Shown here: positions 7,002 through 9,765 of the stretch, piece after piece
How positions within the stretch are numbered: position 1 is the stretch's first letter
Layout: the number at the start of each line of letters is the position of its first letter
From: JAZDKP01 sp043802925
Lineage (GTDB): Bacteria > Fibrobacterota > OXYB2-FULL-49-7 > JAEUSG01
DNA length: 9,765 bases
Assembly: GCA_043802925.1 (NCBI GenBank)
Contig: JAZDKP010000216.1
Span: forward strand, 1-9,765
Direction of reading: 5' to 3'
The notes under the pieces: generated by a model
Databases searched by the model: none
Seen by the model: only the letters and a program-made list of their open reading frames with translations
What the model was told of the DNA's origin: nothing
Program-made: the position numbers and the translations under genes

Positions 7002-7880
7002 TCACCGCATTTTTTCGCGCTTCTTAAAAAAGGCAATGAGGGGCTCCGCGTAATCGCGGTCCGTGCGGACCGGTATGTTTTCGACATCGGCCTGCCTGAA
7101 CGTCAGACGCCGCTGTTCGAGGATATCGGCCACGCGCTTTTTGAACACGGCCTGAAAATGGGGGTCCGAAGTGTCGAGGAGCAGCCGCTTCCCGGTCTCG
7201 GCATCCTCCAGTTCGACCAGGCCGAGGCCCGGCAGTTCGGCCTCGCGGGGGTCGGAGAGCGACACGGTGATGACGTCATGCTTGCGGCCCGCCACCTTGA
7301 GCGCCATCCGGAAATCGCCGGCATCCATAAAGTCCGAGACCATAAAAGCCACACAGCGTTTTTTGGCCGTGCGGTTGAAGAAAGCGAGCGCGCCCGGAAT
7401 GTCAGTGCCCGGCTTTTCAGGCTTGAAATAGAGGAGCTCGCGGATGACGCGGAGCACGTGCTTGCGCCCTTTTTTGGGCGGCACATATTTCTCAATTTGC
7501 GAGGTGAAGATGATGAGCCCCACCTTGTCGTTGTTCTTGATGGCGGAAAAGGCCAGGAGCGCGCAAAGCTCGGCCGCGGTCTCACCCTTGAACCGGGACG
7601 CGGTGCCAAAGTCGTGGCTGCGGCTCGCATCCACGATCAGCAGGACCGTGAGCTCGCGTTCCTCCTTGTAGATTTTGACAAAAGGCCGGCCCGTGCGCGC
7701 GGTCACGTTCCAGTCGATGGTGCGGATTTCGTCGCCGGGCACGTACTCCCGGACTTCCGAAAACTCCATACCGCGCCCCTTGAAGGCGCTCTGGTATTCG
7801 CCCGACAGCACCTCATTGACAATACGCCGGGTGCGGATCTCGATGCGCCGGATTTTTCTGAGCAGGTCCGAGGAAATCAT
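7002..7880 (-). CDS. DUF58 protein with VWA-like MIDAS motif
   Basis: This DUF58-family protein usually partners a MoxR ATPase. The signature RGMEFSEVREYVPGDEIR spans residues 36-53, followed by IDWNVTARTGRPFVK (55-69). A von Willebrand A-type metal site, DASRS (D84, S86, S88), ends a hydrophobic strand, and SDF (182-184) is a likely second metal-site loop. There is no signal peptide or membrane helix, so the protein is probably cytosolic or membrane-peripheral. At 292 residues it has normal length and ends in the usual PLIAFFKKREK. The start is ATG at 7880, one base after the stop of the TPR gene. The frame is open to 7979, but that extension lies over the TPR gene and looks like shadow sequence. 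By analogy with MoxR-DUF58 pairs, it may help couple the ATPase to envelope client proteins; clients here are unknown. Confidence 0.92.
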   Translation of the reverse strand: MISSDLLRKIRRIEIRTRRIVNEVLSGEYQSAFKGRGMEFSEVREYVPGDEIRTIDWNVTARTGRPFVKIYKEERELTVLLIVDASRSHDFGTASRFKGETAAELCALLAFSAIKNNDKVGLIIFTSQIEKYVPPKKGRKHVLRVIRELLYFKPEKPGTDIPGALAFFNRTAKKRCVAFMVSDFMDAGDFRMALKVAGRKHDVITVSLSDPREAELPGLGLVELEDAETGKRLLLDTSDPHFQAVFKKRVADILEQRRLTFRQADVENIPVRTDRDYAEPLIAFFKKREKMR

Positions 7881-7881
7881 C

Positions 7882-8859
7882 TTAAAATTCGCCGGTGAGC
7901 AGCTTGATGCGGCCCGTCTCCTCGCGCACGACCCGGAGGGTGCGGGCCGTCCAGAGGAAGTTGAAGAAGAGCAGCACAATGATGAGCGACAGGTAGAGGA
8001 CGTTGCGATCGTACAGCGAGTCGCTCTTTTCGATGCGGTTACGCATCTTGGTTTCGCCCGCGTCCGAAAGACGGATGAGCGCCTCGATGGTCTTTCTGTC
8101 GGGTTTGCCGGTCACGGGGAGCTTGTTTTCGGTCTGAAAGGTCTGCAACAGCTCCACCAGCGTGATGTTGTCGGAATAGCCGAGAATTTTGAGCCGGCTC
8201 ATGATGTCGACCTTCATGGCGCGAAGCTGGTTCTTGGCTTCGTCGCGGAAATAGAACTTACCGATGAACGAGGTGCCGTTGGGAAAAAGCTCGACCACCT
8301 GGCGGTAGAGGTCAAAGGCCTTTTCATAATCATTGTTCCTCTGGGCCGCCACGGCCAGGTAAAAGACCGCGTCGTCCGCGACCTCGGAGGAGGGGTATTT
8401 TTCAACCAGCTCGTTGAAGATGCGGGACGTCTCCGTCTCCTTGTCCTGCTTGCGATAGCAGGCGCCCATCCAGAAATAATCGACCGGATCCGATTTATTT
8501 TCCCAGGCCTTCTGAAAATATTGGATGGCCTCCTCGTAATCCTGGTTGAAATAAAATTTTTCCCCGGTCTGCCGGTACTCTTCAGCGGTCACAGGCTTGG
8601 TCTTGATGTGTTCGCGCACGCGCACCGTTTTCTCTTCAACAATCACGGTTTTCTTCTTGATTTCCGGGACCTCAAAGGCCTTGTCCTGTTTTTTTCCCTC
8701 CTCGACCCAGATGATGCCCTGCTTTTCATCGAAGACGAGGACTTTTTTGGCCGGAGCTGCTTGAACGAGCAGCAGAAGGGTCAAAGGGACAAAGGGGCAA
8801 AGGGACAAAGCCCTGCGAACCTTTGACCCTCTGACCCTTTGACCCTCTTTACTTTTCAT
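7882..8859 (-). CDS. Secreted, membrane-anchored TPR protein with peptidoglycan-binding-like segment
   Basis: The N-terminus is a signal peptide: basic residues 2-16, hydrophobic core LSLCPFVPLTLLLLV (18-32), and likely cleavage after AAPA (34-37). Cys21 is not in a lipobox. A charged Lys/Glu-rich linker (about 52-90) leads to about three tetratricopeptide repeats (roughly 91-121, 126-157, 162-195). A segment resembling a peptidoglycan-binding fold follows, with the TVTG-type pattern LPVTGKPDRKTIEALIRL (247-264). A single helix (about 287-305) precedes a short basic tail. It probably scaffolds protein contacts in the periplasm near the cell wall. The ATG at 8859 has an excellent GGGAGG site. 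The gene lies between moxR-like and DUF58 genes, so it may be the periplasmic partner of that ATPase (inference). Oddly, codons for the signal peptide lie within an inverted octamer repeat array. I do not recognise a named family. Confidence 0.82.
   Translation of the reverse strand: MKSKEGQRVRGSKVRRALSLCPFVPLTLLLLVQAAPAKKVLVFDEKQGIIWVEEGKKQDKAFEVPEIKKKTVIVEEKTVRVREHIKTKPVTAEEYRQTGEKFYFNQDYEEAIQYFQKAWENKSDPVDYFWMGACYRKQDKETETSRIFNELVEKYPSSEVADDAVFYLAVAAQRNNDYEKAFDLYRQVVELFPNGTSFIGKFYFRDEAKNQLRAMKVDIMSRLKILGYSDNITLVELLQTFQTENKLPVTGKPDRKTIEALIRLSDAGETKMRNRIEKSDSLYDRNVLYLSLIIVLLFFNFLWTARTLRVVREETGRIKLLTGEF
8776..8850. repeat. Inverted array of degenerate 8-bp repeats within a signal-peptide coding region
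   Basis: On the + strand the left arm reads as about four octamers of the form AAAGGGNC (8776-8810: AAGGGTC, AAAGGGAC, AAAGGGGC, AAAGGGAC, AAAG). After a 9-nt spacer, the right arm repeats the complementary unit CCTTTGAC/CCTCTGAC (8820-8850). The arms can pair over about 28 positions with about four mismatches, so the mRNA could form a hairpin close after the start codon. The array lies wholly inside the TPR gene. Confidence 0.85.
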
Positions 8860-8865
8860 GATAAT

Positions 8866-8871
8866 CCTCCC
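8866..8871 (-). promoter_or_regulatory. Strong ribosome binding site for the TPR gene
   Basis: GGGAGG on the - strand lies 6 nt before the ATG at 8859, in the 15-nt gap after the MoxR stop. It is the best Shine-Dalgarno match in the window. It shows that translation starts before the octamer repeat array, so the array is translated. Confidence 0.8.
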
Positions 8872-8874
8872 GCC

Positions 8875-9765
8875 CTACGGCACTTCCACCGCGTCAAACA
8901 CCTTCTTCACCACCATGTCGGGCGTCAGTTCCTCGGCTTCGGCCTCGTAGGTGAGGATGACCCGGTGACGGAGCACGTCCGCGCCCACGGATTTGACATC
9001 CTCGGGCGTGACATAGCCGCGCCGACGGATGAAGGCGTGGCCCTTAGCCGCCTGCGTGAGGTAGATGGAAGCGCGGGGCGAGGCACCGTATTCGATGAGC
9101 CCTTTGAGGTCCTTGAGACCCGCGGCCGCGGGGTCGCGCGTGGCAAAGACGATGCTCACGATATAGTCCTTGATTTTTTCGTCGATGTACACGGTCTCAA
9201 CCAGCTTGCGCGCCTCCAGGAGATCCTTGGGCGTGATGACCTTGGCAAGCTGCGGCTCGGACTGCACGGCCATGCGATCCACAATCTGCCGTTCCTCCTC
9301 GCGCGTGGGATACCCGATGCGAAGCTTGAGCATAAAGCGGTCGACCTGCGCCTCGGGCAACGGGTAGGTCCCCTCCTGCTCAATAGGGTTCTGGGTGGCA
9401 AGCACGAGGAAGGGTTCATCGACCTTGTAGGTGGTGTCGCCGATGGTGACCTGCCGTTCCTGCATGACCTCGAGGAGCGCGCTCTGCACTTTGGACGGGG
9501 CGCGGTTGATTTCGTCGGCCAGGATGATGTTGGAGAAGATGGGCCCTTTTTTCGGAACAAAGGTGCCGTCCTTCTGGTTGTAGATCATGGTGCCCACGAG
9601 GTCCGCGGGCAGAAGGTCGGGCGTGAACTGGATGCGTTTGAAACCCGTGTCCATCACTTTGGCCAGGGTGTTGACGGCCAGGGTCTTGGCCAGGCCGGGC
9701 ACGCCTTCCAGAAGCACATGGCCTTTGGTAAGGATGCCGATCAGGAGCCGTTCTATCATATAGCG
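8875..9765 (-). CDS. MoxR-family AAA+ ATPase (N-terminus beyond window)
   Basis: This MoxR-type AAA+ ATPase is a chaperone-like motor thought to remodel or activate partner proteins, often VWA-domain ones. Counting from the first Met at 9759: Walker A GVPGLAKT at 19-26, Walker B IILADE at 78-83, sensor 1 ATQNP at 121-125, YPLPEAQVDRF (132-142) with the likely arginine finger R141, and GASPRA (225-230) with the sensor 2 Arg. The reading frame stays open to the window edge with Arg-Tyr before that Met, and the family normally has some 30-40 residues before Walker A-proximal sequence. The gene is therefore cut by the edge, not broken, and its start cannot be given. It stops 15 nt before the TPR gene and leads the visible - strand series. 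The TPR and DUF58 neighbours fit a MoxR system. Confidence 0.95.
   Translation of the reverse strand, partial: RYMIERLLIGILTKGHVLLEGVPGLAKTLAVNTLAKVMDTGFKRIQFTPDLLPADLVGTMIYNQKDGTFVPKKGPIFSNIILADEINRAPSKVQSALLEVMQERQVTIGDTTYKVDEPFLVLATQNPIEQEGTYPLPEAQVDRFMLKLRIGYPTREEERQIVDRMAVQSEPQLAKVITPKDLLEARKLVETVYIDEKIKDYIVSIVFATRDPAAAGLKDLKGLIEYGASPRASIYLTQAAKGHAFIRRRGYVTPEDVKSVGADVLRHRVILTYEAEAEELTPDMVVKKVFDAVEVP

Noticed and set aside
6873..7898. 341-codon open frame on the + strand
   Set aside because: It is antisense to the methyltransferase and DUF58 genes, both with full family motifs. The translation has no recognisable domain.
7881..7979. N-terminal extension of the DUF58 protein
   Set aside because: The extra 33 residues overlap the TPR gene in another frame, are Ser/Arg/Ala-rich, and precede the normal family start at the ATG at 7880.
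7675..8826. 383-codon open frame on the + strand
   Set aside because: It is antisense to the DUF58 and TPR genes. The hydrophobic runs (for example LVLLAIAGA) are complements of TPR codons, and no motif or ribosome site supports it.
8776..8850. CRISPR-like array
   Set aside because: The units are 8 bp, contiguous, degenerate and inverted about a centre, with no spacers and no cas genes.

Overview
The window is a dense stretch of bacterial chromosome, moderate to high in GC, with no RNA genes, CRISPR arrays, transposases or phage genes. The longest non-coding gap is 28 bases. Nothing in it fixes the phylum. A signal-peptide-bearing protein, polyprenyl-phosphate-type glycosyltransferases and a peptidoglycan-binding-like segment suggest a bacterium with a periplasm, perhaps from a poorly cultured lineage (inference).

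Layout: one gene (2-1588) is on the + strand and nine genes are on the - strand (9765 down to 1585). The + gene is a large polytopic GT-C-type membrane glycosyltransferase. It meets the - strand series tail to tail, and the two stop codons share one CTAG. Read in their own direction, the - genes are: a MoxR AAA+ ATPase (N-terminus cut by the window edge); a secreted, membrane-anchored TPR protein with a peptidoglycan-binding-like segment; a DUF58/VWA-like protein; a SpoU/TrmH-type RNA 2'-O-methyltransferase; a GT39/ArnT-like membrane glycosyltransferase; an alpha/alpha-toroid (prenyltransferase/squalene-cyclase-like) protein; a 55-residue basic protein of unknown function; a radical SAM protein with an N-terminal B12-binding-like domain; and a GT2 polyprenyl-phosphate-type glycosyltransferase. 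Gaps are 1-28 nt, and three junctions overlap by 4 nt as ATGA or GTGA. This looks like one polycistronic unit whose promoter lies beyond 9765.

Two modules appear to be joined. The upstream one (MoxR, TPR protein, DUF58) resembles MoxR-type chaperone systems that act on envelope proteins. The downstream one looks like an uncharacterised envelope glycan or lipid pathway: GT2 would charge a polyprenyl phosphate with sugar, the GT39-type enzyme would use that donor on the outer face of the membrane, and the radical SAM, toroid and small proteins would carry out unknown modification steps. The RNA methyltransferase sits between the modules.

Two points stand out. The signal peptide of the TPR protein is encoded by an inverted array of degenerate 8-bp repeats (8776-8850), with one arm giving the basic n-region and the other the hydrophobic core. 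The toroid, small-protein, radical SAM and GT2 cassette is tightly coupled, and I cannot assign it to any known pathway.
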